A DNA stretch of 64,000 nucleotides from Rhodococcus globerulus NBRC 14531 (GCF_001894805.1 NZ_BCWX01000003.1:930001-994000), one strand, 5' to 3'; counted from the stretch's first letter, positions 52,397-62,148 are shown. The notes: a model not told the origin generated them from the letters alone. Translations and numbers: made by a program.

Positions 52397-53643
52397 GGAA
52401 TACTCACCTCGTTTCCCCGGACCAACGGCCCCAACATGAGAGTTGTTGCGGGGTTGGGAGCGGTGGCATCGCCGGCCGTGTTGTCGAGTGGCGTGTTGTC
52501 GAGTGGCGGGTTGCCGAGCAGCTGATCCTCGAGAAAGAGAAGCGCTGAGGCTTCGTCAGCGCCACCGGTAACCGGAATCAGAGTGGTGCCCGAACTCAGA
52601 TTGGTACCCGAACACTGCGCGCCGCGCTCATCCACGTACTGAGGGCAATCCTCGCCTGTGTACGGAAGCGGATCGGCAAACGTGGGAACTGCTGTGATGT
52701 TGAATTTTCCGGTGGAGAATACCCGCGCACCGGCGGCGCCGAAAGCGCCGGCATTGGCCAGAGTGGAGCGTAGGCCTTCGGGGTTGGCTGCTGTTGTTGC
52801 GAGTATCTTTCCGGTGGAGTCGATGACGGTGATGATGTTGCCGGTGTTCTCGGCGACAAAGTTGTCGAGCGTCGCGGCGAAGACCGCGGCCGCACTCATC
52901 GACCTCTCGAGGTTTTCCTGGTTGGCGACCATGCTGTTGGAGACTGACGTGGCCGCTGCAAGGGTGTCGAGTATGTCGGGAGTTGCGCGGTCCAATGCGT
53001 CGACAACCGACGTGAATTCCGGTGTCGAATCGAGGAATTGGTGTGCCGCCGGTGTCAGCACTGCCGAGGCGGCGCTGAGATTGTCGATAGTGGCACCGAT
53101 TTCGGCGCCGTTCCCGTCCAAGGCCTGACCCAGCGCGGTCAGAGCGGTGTGCATTTTCTCGGGGCGCATCGCGGTGAGTACCGACACCAGTTCGGTGTAC
53201 ACGTCGTAGAGTGCGACGGCTTCGGGACCGGTGTCCATGGGGATGGTGTCGCCCTGCGACAGCGTTGTCTGACTCTGGGCATTCGGATTGTCGACAAGCT
53301 GCATGTAGATGTCGCCGAAAAATGTCCGGGGTACTACCCGTGCCACGACGTCTGCCGGGATCTTCGACGCTTCACCGGTATCGATCTGCAGCTGCACCAC
53401 CGATTCTGTAGTACCCGAATCGATGTCGCCGATGCGGCCGATATTGACCCCGTGGTATCGAACCGGGGCCTCGCCACTGATCAACCCGGCGTCGGCAGGA
53501 ACCGCGACGTACACATCGGTGCTGCGTTCGAGATTGCCCGAGCCGCGCAACACCATGGCGACGGCGGCGACGACGGCTACCGCTATAGCCACCGCGCCGC
53601 GCAGTGCGTAGGCCATCTTGGTGCGCGTAGTAAGTCTGTCCAC
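52393..53643 (-). CDS. mceA: Mce family protein MceA
   Basis: 416-residue first Mce subunit: N-terminal helix (about 12-32), MCE domain (LISGEAPVRYHGVNIGRI) and helical needle region, then a C-terminal tail with a cysteine pair (GEDCPQYVDERGAQC). The tail holds a repeated PLDNT encoded by two perfect 15-bp copies (52478-52507). GTG 53643 lies 3 bp after the yrbEB stop. Confidence 0.92.
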   Translation of the reverse strand: MDRLTTRTKMAYALRGAVAIAVAVVAAVAMVLRGSGNLERSTDVYVAVPADAGLISGEAPVRYHGVNIGRIGDIDSGTTESVVQLQIDTGEASKIPADVVARVVPRTFFGDIYMQLVDNPNAQSQTTLSQGDTIPMDTGPEAVALYDVYTELVSVLTAMRPEKMHTALTALGQALDGNGAEIGATIDNLSAASAVLTPAAHQFLDSTPEFTSVVDALDRATPDILDTLAAATSVSNSMVANQENLERSMSAAAVFAATLDNFVAENTGNIITVIDSTGKILATTAANPEGLRSTLANAGAFGAAGARVFSTGKFNITAVPTFADPLPYTGEDCPQYVDERGAQCSGTNLSSGTTLIPVTGGADEASALLFLEDQLLGNPPLDNTPLDNTAGDATAPNPATTLMLGPLVRGNEVSIP

Positions 53644-53646
53644 GGC

Positions 53647-54504
53647 TCAGACCCCCATTCCGGGGATTTGGGGAACGAGACCCCACAGGCCGAAAGTCAT
53701 GATGACGTCCAGGATTCCGATCGCCAGGATTGCAGTGCGGAGCGCGCGGCCGGCCGCCTGACCCACACCCGCCGGTCCACCGGAGGCGTAATATCCGTAG
53801 GCGCAGTGCACAAGCGCGACAACGGCTGCGAAGACCACGGCTTTGAGACCGGAGTAGAGAAGATCCTGTGGGGAGATCGCGAGGTGGAAGAAGTAGTCGT
53901 ACGTTCCCGCCGATGCGCCATTGAAGAACACGACGACAAGGCGGGTCGACAGGTAGCTGGCCAGCAGACCGATCATGTAGATCGGAATGACGCAGATCAT
54001 TGCCGCGATCACCCGAGTGCCGGCGAGGAACGGGATGGATCTGATCGCCATCGAGTCCAAGGCATCGATCTCGTCGGAGATGCGCATGGCGCCGATTTGC
54101 GCGGTAAAGCCCGTTCCGACCTTGGCGGCCAACGCAATTGCAACAACAACCGGCGCAAGTTCACGTGTGTTGGCAACGGCCGACAGCATTCCGGACAGTG
54201 AGGTCATGCCCACGAGTTCGAGTCCTCGATGCATTTCGACACCCAGCATCATTGCGGCTGCCAGGGACATCGCGAACACGATGCCGATAGTTCCGCCGCC
54301 CGACAGCAGCGAGTTCGTGCCGAAGCTGACTTCGCTGATCTGACCGAGTACATGCTTGCGATACTTGGTGAGGGCAAACGGAATTGACGCGACTGTACGG
54401 ACGTAGAACGTCACATGCTGACCGAGCGACACCAAACCGTCGGCAGCGGTCCGCAGCGGTCTGCTCGCCTGGTGGGCTCTGATCCGTAGATCGACGAGCG
54501 ACAT
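53647..54504 (-). CDS. yrbEB: YrbEB, MlaE-type permease of the Mce transporter
   Basis: 285-residue integral membrane permease subunit of the Mce ABC-like importer. About six hydrophobic segments; the family signature lies in KVGTGFTAQIGAMRISDEIDALDSMAIRSIPFL (split over two helices), whose EIDAL part resembles the coupling region contacting the ATPase MceG, encoded elsewhere. ATG 54504 shares bases with the yrbEA stop. Confidence 0.93.
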   Translation of the reverse strand: MSLVDLRIRAHQASRPLRTAADGLVSLGQHVTFYVRTVASIPFALTKYRKHVLGQISEVSFGTNSLLSGGGTIGIVFAMSLAAAMMLGVEMHRGLELVGMTSLSGMLSAVANTRELAPVVVAIALAAKVGTGFTAQIGAMRISDEIDALDSMAIRSIPFLAGTRVIAAMICVIPIYMIGLLASYLSTRLVVVFFNGASAGTYDYFFHLAISPQDLLYSGLKAVVFAAVVALVHCAYGYYASGGPAGVGQAAGRALRTAILAIGILDVIMTFGLWGLVPQIPGMGV

Positions 54505-55313
54505 CAGAATTCACCGACTGCCGGAACTATCACGGTATACAGCGCGGACAGAACCGTGTTGGCGATGAAGACCAGAGCAAAGGCGATGACCACGGCTTCG
54601 TTGACGGCATCGGCGACGCCGCGGGGGCCGCCCTTGGCGTGGAGTCCTTTGAAGGTGGCGACCAAAGTCGAAGCGATACCGAAGATCGCGGCCTTGACCA
54701 AGGCCATGACAAAGTCGGATGACCGGCCGTACTGGCTGAACGTCGCCATGAATGTTCCGGCAGGCAGATGCTGAACGTAGATGTGGTAGAGGTAGCACGC
54801 AATCACTCCGCCGAACGTGACCATGGAACATAGTGCCAGGGAAACAACTACCGCTGCAACCAATCTCGGAGCAACAAGACGCTCGATGACGTCGATACCC
54901 ATGACTTCCATGGCGTCGATCTCTTCGCGGATCTTCCGTGAGCCCAGATCGGTGCAGATTGCCGATCCGGCAACCCCTGCCATCATCAGCGCGCACACCA
55001 GCGCTGCGGCCTGACCCACGATGATGAACGCGACAACTGCACCGGAGTAACCGCCTGCGCCGATTCGCCCCGCGAGCTCACCGACCGATACCGCGATGAA
55101 GACCCCGATCGGGATCATGAGCAGCAGGGACGGACCGGTGCTCACCCGGCCGATGAAGAGCGTTTGAGTTATCGTCTCGTGCAACGAGAGCCGCCTGCGG
55201 ATGATGGCCGTGAACAGGCCGAACAGTGCCTGCACCGAGAATCCGATCAGGTAGCCGCCCTCGAGCGCTACGTCTCGTACCGGGCCTTTCGAGGCTGGCA
55301 GTTCGTACGTCAC
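54504..55313 (-). CDS. yrbEA: YrbEA, MlaE-type permease of the Mce transporter
   Basis: 269-residue permease paralogue of YrbEB and first gene of the operon. Core motif: GVAGSAICTDLGSRKIREEIDAMEVMGIDVI, read across two segments. The start is GTG 55313 (VTYELPASKG), with AAGGA about ten bases upstream. The 292-bp upstream gap to the divergent Mce3R-like gene holds the promoters. Confidence 0.93.
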   Translation of the reverse strand: MTYELPASKGPVRDVALEGGYLIGFSVQALFGLFTAIIRRRLSLHETITQTLFIGRVSTGPSLLLMIPIGVFIAVSVGELAGRIGAGGYSGAVVAFIIVGQAAALVCALMMAGVAGSAICTDLGSRKIREEIDAMEVMGIDVIERLVAPRLVAAVVVSLALCSMVTFGGVIACYLYHIYVQHLPAGTFMATFSQYGRSSDFVMALVKAAIFGIASTLVATFKGLHAKGGPRGVADAVNEAVVIAFALVFIANTVLSALYTVIVPAVGEF

Positions 55314-55605
55314 CTGGTTCTATTCCTTTGCAGCTCAAGTTCTTTCATTGAAGATGTCGAGTGTGTTCAGGCGTCGAGACGGGCCGACGTGCAGGGGTGC
55401 GATCGTGGCGGATTATGTGTGAATCATTTCACAGCAACTCGCGTGCGGCAATAGTTATGTGAATGGGAATTCTTCTCAGAACTTGTCTGGTTGGCGACGG
55501 AAACTTGATATAACTACAGTTGAAAGCTGCATCTTCGAGTGCGTGCACGGTAGGTGCGCGCAAGATGTGTATGACTATTCTCGATAGGGAAGCAGGCCGG
55601 AGACA
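55314..55605. promoter_or_regulatory. Divergent promoter region, yrbE-mce operon / Mce3R-like gene
   Basis: 292 bp, AT-richer than the coding DNA around it. Besides the CRP-like site (annotated separately), it holds a weak TTCT-N4-AGAA repeat at about 55470. The place is where an Mce3R-type autoregulated repressor would bind. Confidence 0.5.
55418..55433. promoter_or_regulatory. CRP-type palindrome upstream of yrbEA
   Basis: TGTGAATCATTTCACA matches the CRP/GlxR pattern TGTGA-N6-TCACA exactly, about 105 bp upstream of the yrbEA start and 170 bp upstream of the regulator gene. Binding by the Mce3R-like protein is the alternative. Confidence 0.6.
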
Positions 55606-56847
55606 GTGACAACAAGAGACCTGAGGGTTGCTCCGGCCGTCGGTCGGAGTCGTGCGGTCGAAGCAAAGAAGAGACCGAAAGACCGCAAGGCACAAATTGC
55701 GGCCGCAGCGGCAATCGCCTTCAGTGAGCGCGGCTACCACGGTGTCAGTGTCGAAGACATCGCGTCGTCGGTGGGCATCTCGCCCTCGGCTCTCTACCGC
55801 CATTTTCCGAAGAAGTACGCACTGTTTCAGTATTCGGCGCTGTCGTTGATGGAAGCGCTCACCGAGGCTCTCGATGCGGTGGAGAGCAGCGGGCAAGATG
55901 CCGATCGGCTTCCGCGCGATCTGCTGGCTGTAATCCGAACCACGATCAGCAATCGCCGGACCGCGGGTATCTACCGTTGGGAGAGCAGGTTTCTCGAACC
56001 ATCAGACAAAGCGGTGATTCGCGAGCATTCGATTCTGATCAATCGCCGGGTGGGTGCCCATTTGTCACCGTCGGACACTCCGGTCAGTGAGCGCGACGCA
56101 AGGCTTGTGGTGGCCGCGATGTTCAGCGCGATCGGAAGCATCACGGCCCACAATCTCGTCTTGCCGCAGAAGACAATTGAACGCATCCTGCTGAGTGCAT
56201 GTGTGGCGATAGATCAGGCGAGATTTGCGCGAGGTCGCCAGGACAATCCACAAAGCCGCCGCTCGGTGCTTGCGCCGCTGGGGGACAACAAGCGGGAGCG
56301 TCTACTGCATGAAGCGGTGCGGCTCTTCGACTCCCATGGCTACCACGACGTCAAGATCGAAGAGATAGCTGCCGCAGCTGGTTTGAACGCGTCCGGCATG
56401 TACCGATACTTCCCGAGCAAAGCCGACCTTCTCTCCGCCATCTTCTACCGGGCTGCAGATCGCCTGGACGTCGCTACGGTGTCGGTGCTGGACGCGTCGG
56501 ATTCGCCGGCCGAGGCACTGGCATCACTGTCGTTGATGTATGTCGACTTGTCTTTTGCGCAACACGAGTTGATGTCCATCTACTTCTCCGAGATGCACAA
56601 TCTGTTGCCCAGTCATCGAAATGACTTGAAGAGTCGGCAAAAACTCTACGTGGTCGAATGGGCGCGATTGCTCCGTGAGATCCGACCGGAGCTCACGGAG
56701 CCCGAGAGCATGTTCGTCGTGCATGCTGCGCTGAACGTGGTTCCCGATGTCGGCCGTCTGCTCGGATTCGATCCTGGGCCGGAGAATGTGTGGAAAGTTC
56801 ACTGCTTGGTTTCGGCAGTTCTGTTCGGTGGACCAGCGCAGCGGTGA
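55606..56847 (+). CDS. Double-domain TetR regulator resembling Mce3R
   Basis: 413 residues made of two complete TetR units in tandem. Unit 1 (about 22-205) has HTH VEDIASSVGISPSALYRHF; unit 2 (about 225-413) has IEEIAAAAGLNASGMYRYF. This architecture is that of Mce3R (Rv1963c, about 406 residues), the repressor of mce3 and of lipid-oxidation genes in M. tuberculosis. One polypeptide can thus act like a pseudo-dimer on DNA. GTG 55606. It is divergent from yrbEA and is the obvious regulator of the mce operon. Confidence 0.9.
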   Translation: MTTRDLRVAPAVGRSRAVEAKKRPKDRKAQIAAAAAIAFSERGYHGVSVEDIASSVGISPSALYRHFPKKYALFQYSALSLMEALTEALDAVESSGQDADRLPRDLLAVIRTTISNRRTAGIYRWESRFLEPSDKAVIREHSILINRRVGAHLSPSDTPVSERDARLVVAAMFSAIGSITAHNLVLPQKTIERILLSACVAIDQARFARGRQDNPQSRRSVLAPLGDNKRERLLHEAVRLFDSHGYHDVKIEEIAAAAGLNASGMYRYFPSKADLLSAIFYRAADRLDVATVSVLDASDSPAEALASLSLMYVDLSFAQHELMSIYFSEMHNLLPSHRNDLKSRQKLYVVEWARLLREIRPELTEPESMFVVHAALNVVPDVGRLLGFDPGPENVWKVHCLVSAVLFGGPAQR

Positions 56848-56851
56848 TGCG

Positions 56852-57520
56852 TCAGTTGAAGACGACGAGCCAGACGGCGATGTAGTGGCAGATTGCCGCG
56901 ACGACCGTTGCGGCGTGGAAGAACTCGTGATGTCCGAACGTCGTGGGCCACGGGTTCGGCCATTTGGTGGCGTAGAGAATTGCTCCGACGCTGTAGAGGA
57001 TTCCGCCGACCAGTAACAGCACCATCGGCGCGACGCCAACCTGGTGGGTCATCTCACCGGCGACGGGCACGATGGCCCATCCCAGAATCAGGTACAGCGG
57101 CACACCCACCCACTTAGGGGCTGTCGGCCACAGCATCTTGAGCGCAACGCCTGCGAGTGCACCAGCCCAGACGACCGCAAGGACGACAGTGCCGGTCTCG
57201 CTGGGCAAGCCCAGCATCGCAAACGGTGTGTAGCTGCCCGCGATGAACAGGAAGATCATCGAATGGTCGGCGCGCTTCATCCAGATGCGGGCGTCGACGG
57301 TTTTCCAGTGGATGCGGTGATAGGTCGCGCTGATGCCGAAAAGGCCACAGATGGTGATGCTGTAGATCGCCGTGGCCAAGGCCGCCTTGGCTCCGACTTG
57401 AGCGCCCGCCACCGCGACGAGAACGATGCCCGCTACGACGGAAACGCAGAGTGCCCACAGATGGATCCATCCGCGCATGCGTGGTTTGACCGGAAGTGCA
57501 TCCAACCCGAGTGCTGTCAT
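56852..57520 (-). CDS. Hemolysin III/TrhA-family membrane protein
   Basis: 222-residue protein with about seven transmembrane helices, of the bacterial PAQR-related hemolysin III family (Rv1085c position). Conserved metal-site residues are visible: [28 protein letters not shown] and the C-terminal [19 protein letters not shown]. Members have been linked to membrane energetics; haemolysis is not implied here. ATG 57520. Divergent from uppS across a region with a perfect 20-bp palindrome. Confidence 0.9.
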   Translation of the reverse strand: MTALGLDALPVKPRMRGWIHLWALCVSVVAGIVLVAVAGAQVGAKAALATAIYSITICGLFGISATYHRIHWKTVDARIWMKRADHSMIFLFIAGSYTPFAMLGLPSETGTVVLAVVWAGALAGVALKMLWPTAPKWVGVPLYLILGWAIVPVAGEMTHQVGVAPMVLLLVGGILYSVGAILYATKWPNPWPTTFGHHEFFHAATVVAAICHYIAVWLVVFN

Positions 57521-57549
57521 CGTTTAACTCCTTTCGGCAACGCTGCCAG

Positions 57550-57569
57550 AACCTACGGTACCGTAGGTT
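57550..57569. promoter_or_regulatory. Perfect 20-bp palindrome between hemolysin III and uppS genes
   Basis: AACCTACGGTACCGTAGGTT is fully symmetric, 30 bp upstream of the hemolysin III ATG. A further half-site (TAACCTAC) lies at 57584-57591. The size and symmetry suggest a TetR-type operator. Confidence 0.7.
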
Positions 57570-57683
57570 ACGTGTCAGTAGCATAACCTACCTGCAGCTT
57601 TTCGACGCGCCCATAAAGCGTGACGGCGCTCGCAAGTGGGGACAAGGTCCCGGCGTAGTCTTTGTCACCATGGTGATGTCACG

Positions 57684-58451
57684 GTGAAGGTGCGCGGACT
57701 GCTGTACAGCATCTACGAGCGACGGCTCTTGAAGCATTTGGATGGACTCACCCATCCGAGGCACGTCGCGGTGATGTGTGACGGTAACCGACGCTGGGCG
57801 CGCGAGAACGGTTTCACGGACGTCAGTCACGGGCACCGGATGGGCGCACTCAAGATCTCCGAACTGCTCGACTGGTGCGATGCCGCCGGAATCGAGATGG
57901 CAACGATCTACCTACTCTCCACCGAGAATCTGCGCCGGGACCCCGAAGAGTTGGACACACTCCTCGAAATCATCACCGATGTGGTCGAGGAGATTTCCGG
58001 GCCGAGTAAGAACTGGAGCGTGCAGATCGTCGGCGCTCTGGATCTGTTGCCGGCCGAGCAGTCGCGGCGCCTTCGTGATGCCGCGGACGGAACCGAAGGC
58101 CGCACCGGAACTCACGTCAACATCGCGATCGGATACGGCGGCCGCCAGGAGATCGCCGACGCCGTTCAGTCGCTGCTGAGTGAGAAGCTCAGCCAAGGAC
58201 TCAGTGGCGACGAACTGGTCCAGGCGATCACCGTCGACGGTATCGACAGTCACCTCTATACGTCAGGTCAGCCCGATCCCGACCTGGTGATCCGCACGTC
58301 GGGGGAGCAGCGGCTTTCGGGATTCCTGTTGTGGCAGAGTGCCTATTCGGAGATTTGGTTCACCGAGGCGTACTGGCCCGAGTTCCGCCGGGTCGACTTC
58401 CTCCGGGCCCTTCGTGACTATGCGGCAAGGCACCGCCGGTTCGGCGCCTGA
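57684..58451 (+). CDS. uppS: Short-chain (Z)-isoprenyl diphosphate synthase (Rv1086-like)
   Basis: Cis-prenyltransferase. The closest match I know is the mycobacterial omega,E,Z-farnesyl diphosphate synthase Rv1086, which adds one isoprene unit ahead of decaprenyl phosphate synthesis. 255 residues. VMCDGNRRWARENGF carries the catalytic Asp; IYLLSTENLRRDPEEL and the C-terminal DPDLVIRTSGEQRLSGFLLWQ with SEIWFTEAYWPEF are almost unchanged from the mycobacterial protein. GTG 57684 fits the homologous start although its ribosome-binding site is weak. Ends 6 bp from the convergent coaA. Confidence 0.92.
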   Translation: MKVRGLLYSIYERRLLKHLDGLTHPRHVAVMCDGNRRWARENGFTDVSHGHRMGALKISELLDWCDAAGIEMATIYLLSTENLRRDPEELDTLLEIITDVVEEISGPSKNWSVQIVGALDLLPAEQSRRLRDAADGTEGRTGTHVNIAIGYGGRQEIADAVQSLLSEKLSQGLSGDELVQAITVDGIDSHLYTSGQPDPDLVIRTSGEQRLSGFLLWQSAYSEIWFTEAYWPEFRRVDFLRALRDYAARHRRFGA

Positions 58452-58457
58452 GCAGTA

Positions 58458-59390
58458 TCAGAGCTTGCGCAGGCGCAGCCGGTTGATCGTGTGATCGGAG
58501 TCCTTGCGCAACACCAGCGTTGCTCGCGGACGGGTGGGGAGGATGTTCTCCACCAGGTTCGGTTGATTGATCGAGTTCCAGATGTCCTTGGCGGCGCTGG
58601 TCGCGTCGCGGTCCGATAGTCCCGAGTAATGGTGGAAGTGCGCGTTCGGGTCGGCAAACGACGTTTTCCGTAGTGCCAGGAACCGTTCGATGTACCAAGC
58701 TTCGATGTCCTCGATCCGGGCATCGACGTAGATGGAGAAGTCGAACAGATCCGAGACCATCAGACGCGGACCGGTCTGCAGCACGTTGAGGCCCTCGATG
58801 ATGAGGATGTCGGGCTGACGGATCAGGTGGAATTGGCCGGGGATGATGTCGTACAGAGTATGCGAATAGACCGGGGCCGCTACCTCTTCGGCGCCCGATT
58901 TCACCTCGGTCACGAATCGCAGGAGTTTGCGGCGATCGTAGCTCTCGGGAAAACCCTTGCGGTGCATCATGCCCCGACGGTGCAGTTCTTTGGTGGGGTA
59001 CAAGAACCCGTCGGTGGTGACAAGATCGACGCGCGGGTGATGGTCCCATCGGGCCAGGAGTGCTTGCAGCACACGGGCCGTCGTGGATTTGCCGACGGCC
59101 ACCGAACCGGCCACGCCGATGACGAAGGGAACTTGTCGATCGGGGTGTTTCTCGCCGAGGAACGTTGCGGTAGCGGCAAACAGTCGCTGCCTTGCGGCAA
59201 CCTGTAGGTGGATCAGTCGAGCCAGCGGGAGGTACACCTCGGCAACTTCCTCGAGGTCGATCTGCTCACCGAGGCCGCGGAGGCCGTACAGTTCGTCCTC
59301 CGTCAGGACGAGCGGAGTCGACTTACGCAGTGTGCGCCACTGCTTACGGTCGAACTCGACATACGGGCTGGATTCGCCGGCGCGTGCCAT
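58458..59390 (-). CDS. coaA: Pantothenate kinase, type I
   Basis: First committed step of coenzyme A synthesis: phosphorylates pantothenate. 310 residues, close to 312 in M. tuberculosis. Walker [18 protein letters not shown] at about residue 95, the substrate-site [11 protein letters not shown] and [11 protein letters not shown], and [13 protein letters not shown] are typical; [16 protein letters not shown] follows. I use ATG 59390 ([14 protein letters not shown]), the family start; the frame stays open upstream but that part is not conserved. Confidence 0.96.
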   Translation of the reverse strand: MARAGESSPYVEFDRKQWRTLRKSTPLVLTEDELYGLRGLGEQIDLEEVAEVYLPLARLIHLQVAARQRLFAATATFLGEKHPDRQVPFVIGVAGSVAVGKSTTARVLQALLARWDHHPRVDLVTTDGFLYPTKELHRRGMMHRKGFPESYDRRKLLRFVTEVKSGAEEVAAPVYSHTLYDIIPGQFHLIRQPDILIIEGLNVLQTGPRLMVSDLFDFSIYVDARIEDIEAWYIERFLALRKTSFADPNAHFHHYSGLSDRDATSAAKDIWNSINQPNLVENILPTRPRATLVLRKDSDHTINRLRLRKL

Positions 59391-59562
59391 CAGCGCAGCT
59401 CGCCGGTGCCGAGGAACTGTGATGCCGTTGGTACGGGCGAAGCGTGCGAGCAAGCCAGGCGCGAGTGCGCACGATCCAAGTGCATAACCGAATTGTGCTT
59501 GGTGCCACGTAAGGAGTTGTCGTCGGGTCGCATTCCGGGCGCGGGCGCTAGGCTTGTGCCTT
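59391..59562. promoter_or_regulatory. Divergent promoter region, coaA / DUF885 gene
   Basis: 172 bp without a clear palindrome. It must hold the promoters of coaA (minus) and of the DUF885-glyA pair (plus). Confidence 0.35.
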
Positions 59563-60834
59563 ATGGATCCAGACTCGCTCGTTCGCCGATATCTGCTGCT
59601 GGGACTAGGTTTCGATCGACTCGAGGAAGGGTTTGTCGACGCGTTCACCGGCGATCCGGCACTCCGTCAGCAAGTTGAAAATGCAACGAAGCCCGATCCG
59701 GGCGTACTCGCCCGCACCGCTCGAGAGCTTCGCGCCGAGTTGCCGGCAAGTGGTCTGAACGCCGACCGGGCTCACTTCATCGACGTTCACCTACGGGCTC
59801 TCGAATGCTCCGGCCGCAAGTTCGCGGGCGAGGAGATCGGGTTTGTCGACGAGGTCGAGGCCTACTTCGACGTGCGAATTTCGAAGGGAAACGAAGACGC
59901 ATACGGCGATGCTCACCGCCTGATGGGTGAGGTGCTACCAGGCCCGGGAACGCTGGTGGAGCGCGTGCAGGCACATCGCAAGGCCGACGAGATTCCGGCT
60001 GCGAAACTGGCCGAGTGCGTCGACGCGATGTCCAGTGCCCTGCGTGATCTGGTGCGTGGCACGTTCCCGCTGCCGGCGTCGGAAACCGTCGAATACGAAG
60101 TGGTGGGGGACAAGCCGTGGTCCGGGTTCAACTACTACCTCGGTGACTATCGCTCCAAAGTTGCGATCAATTCCGATCTCCCACAGTTCATGGCGAATCT
60201 GCCGAGACTGATTGCCCACGAGTCGTATCCGGGCCATCACACCGAACATTGCCGCAAGGAAGCCGGATTGGTGGGTGCCGGGCAACTCGAGCAGACGCTC
60301 TTTCTGGTGAACACGCCGCAGTGCCTCATGGCAGAGGGCCTGGCGGATTTGGCACTCGAAGCGATAGTCGGCCACGACTGGGGACTGTGGGCGCAGGAGA
60401 TCTACGCGGATCTGGGGCTGGCATTCGACGGAGAGAAGGCCCAGCAACTGTCGGCGGCATCGGGCCAGCTGATCAGTGTGCGGCAGGACGCTGCGCTGAT
60501 GCTGCACGACGAGGGACGCAGCCACGACGACGTTGCCGGATTCCTCGAGCGGTGGTCACTGTCGACGCCGGAGCGGGCACGGCAGTCGCTGCGATTCCTG
60601 TCCTCCCCGTTGTGGCGGGCGTACACCAGCACGTACGTCGAGGGATACCGGTTGCTCGGCGGGTGGCTCGATCAGGCTGCAACGCCAGCCGACCGTACAG
60701 ACCGATTCCGGCGTCTGTTGGACGAGCCGCTGGTGCCGAGCTCACTGCGTTCGGCACCGGGTGGAGACACGTCGGGTGACCTTCGTAGACTGGACACATT
60801 CGATCCCGCATCCACCTTGGAGATTCCTCGATGA
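59563..60834 (+). CDS. DUF885-family metallopeptidase-like protein
   Basis: 423-residue, mostly helical protein of the DUF885 family, which resembles zinc carboxypeptidases. The motif [20 protein letters not shown] (about residue 222) gives an H-E-x4-H-H site with a likely downstream Glu in [13 protein letters not shown]. Family members usually have HEGxPGHH. No signal peptide, so cytosolic. ATG 59563; GTG 59554 is possible. It overlaps the glyA start by ATGA, so the two are co-translated. Substrate unknown. Confidence 0.85.
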   Translation: MDPDSLVRRYLLLGLGFDRLEEGFVDAFTGDPALRQQVENATKPDPGVLARTARELRAELPASGLNADRAHFIDVHLRALECSGRKFAGEEIGFVDEVEAYFDVRISKGNEDAYGDAHRLMGEVLPGPGTLVERVQAHRKADEIPAAKLAECVDAMSSALRDLVRGTFPLPASETVEYEVVGDKPWSGFNYYLGDYRSKVAINSDLPQFMANLPRLIAHESYPGHHTEHCRKEAGLVGAGQLEQTLFLVNTPQCLMAEGLADLALEAIVGHDWGLWAQEIYADLGLAFDGEKAQQLSAASGQLISVRQDAALMLHDEGRSHDDVAGFLERWSLSTPERARQSLRFLSSPLWRAYTSTYVEGYRLLGGWLDQAATPADRTDRFRRLLDEPLVPSSLRSAPGGDTSGDLRRLDTFDPASTLEIPR

Positions 60835-62138
60835 CCGCTGTGCCTGGCTCCGACGTCAACTCTGCACCACTCGCCGAACTCGACCCCGAGGTCGCCGAAG
60901 CTATGGCGGGTGAATTGGCTCGTCAGCGCGACACTCTCGAGATGATCGCGTCGGAGAACTTCGTCCCCCGCTCGGTTCTGCAGGCTCAGGGCAGCGTCCT
61001 GACCAACAAGTACGCCGAAGGCTACCCGGGACGCCGTTACTACGGTGGCTGCGAGAACGTCGACATCATCGAGGACCTCGCCCGTAACCGTGCCAAGGAA
61101 CTCTTCGGCGCCGAGTTCGCCAACGTGCAGCCGCACTCGGGCGCACAGGCCAACGCTGCCGTTCTGATGGCTCTGATGAACCCGGGTGAGAAGCTGCTCG
61201 GCCTCGACCTCGCTCACGGTGGTCACCTCACGCACGGCATGAAGCTCAACTTCTCCGGCAAGTTGTACGACGTCGCGTCCTACGGCGTGAGCAAGGAAGA
61301 TCACCGCATCGACATGGACGAGGTGCGTACCATCGCCCTCGCCGAGAAGCCCAAGGTCATCGTCGCCGGTTGGTCCGCGTACCCGCGTCAGCAGGACTTC
61401 GCAGCCTTCCGTGCCATCGCCGACGAGGTCGGTGCGTACCTGTGGGTCGACATGGCGCACTTCGCCGGTCTGGTTGCCGCTGGTCTGCACCCGTCGCCCG
61501 TCCCGTACGCCGACGTCGTGTCCTCCACCGTCCACAAGACCCTCGGTGGCCCGCGCTCCGGCCTGATCCTGGCGAAGAAGGAATGGGCCAAGAAGCTCAA
61601 CTCCGCAGTCTTCCCCGGCCAGCAGGGTGGACCGCTCATGCACGCCATCGCAGCCAAGGCCGTCACCTTCAAGATCGCTGCCGGTGAAGAGTTCAAGGAC
61701 CGTCAGGTGCGTACCCTCTCCGGTGCACGCATCCTCGCCGAGCGTCTCGGCAACAAGGACGTCGCAGATCAGGGCATCAGCGTTCTGACCGGTGGAACCG
61801 ACGTCCACCTCGTTCTCGTGGACCTGCGCAACTCCAAGCTCGACGGCCAGCAGGGTGAGGACCTTCTGCACGAGGTCGGCATCACCGTCAACCGCAACGC
61901 AGTTCCGTTCGATCCCCGCCCGCCGATGACCACCTCCGGTCTGCGTATCGGCACCGCAGCCTTGGCTACTCGCGGATTCGGCGACGCCGAGTTCACCGAG
62001 GTCGCCGACATCATCGGCACCGCCCTCGCCGGCGATGCCGATCTGGTTGCCCTGCGCGCCCGCGTTGCCAAGCTCGCTCTCGACGTCCCGTTGTACGACG
62101 GACTCGAGGACTGGGGCTTGCTCAGCAAGAACGTCTAA
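60831..62138 (+). CDS. glyA: Serine hydroxymethyltransferase
   Basis: Interconverts serine and glycine and charges tetrahydrofolate with a one-carbon unit. 435 residues. [63 protein letters not shown] and the PLP lysine in [14 protein letters not shown] are all present. Codon use is strongly biased to C-ending codons, as in eno, a sign of high expression. ATG 60831 overlaps the DUF885 stop by four bases. Confidence 0.98.
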   Translation: MTAVPGSDVNSAPLAELDPEVAEAMAGELARQRDTLEMIASENFVPRSVLQAQGSVLTNKYAEGYPGRRYYGGCENVDIIEDLARNRAKELFGAEFANVQPHSGAQANAAVLMALMNPGEKLLGLDLAHGGHLTHGMKLNFSGKLYDVASYGVSKEDHRIDMDEVRTIALAEKPKVIVAGWSAYPRQQDFAAFRAIADEVGAYLWVDMAHFAGLVAAGLHPSPVPYADVVSSTVHKTLGGPRSGLILAKKEWAKKLNSAVFPGQQGGPLMHAIAAKAVTFKIAAGEEFKDRQVRTLSGARILAERLGNKDVADQGISVLTGGTDVHLVLVDLRNSKLDGQQGEDLLHEVGITVNRNAVPFDPRPPMTTSGLRIGTAALATRGFGDAEFTEVADIIGTALAGDADLVALRARVAKLALDVPLYDGLEDWGLLSKNV

Positions 62139-62148
62139 GCAGTAGTTC

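Noticed and set aside
40398..56847. Mobile genomic island with insertion sequences or integrase
   Set aside because: The block interrupts the gene order seen in M. tuberculosis, but there is no integrase, transposase, direct flanking repeat or tRNA at its edges; loss in the other lineage is equally possible.
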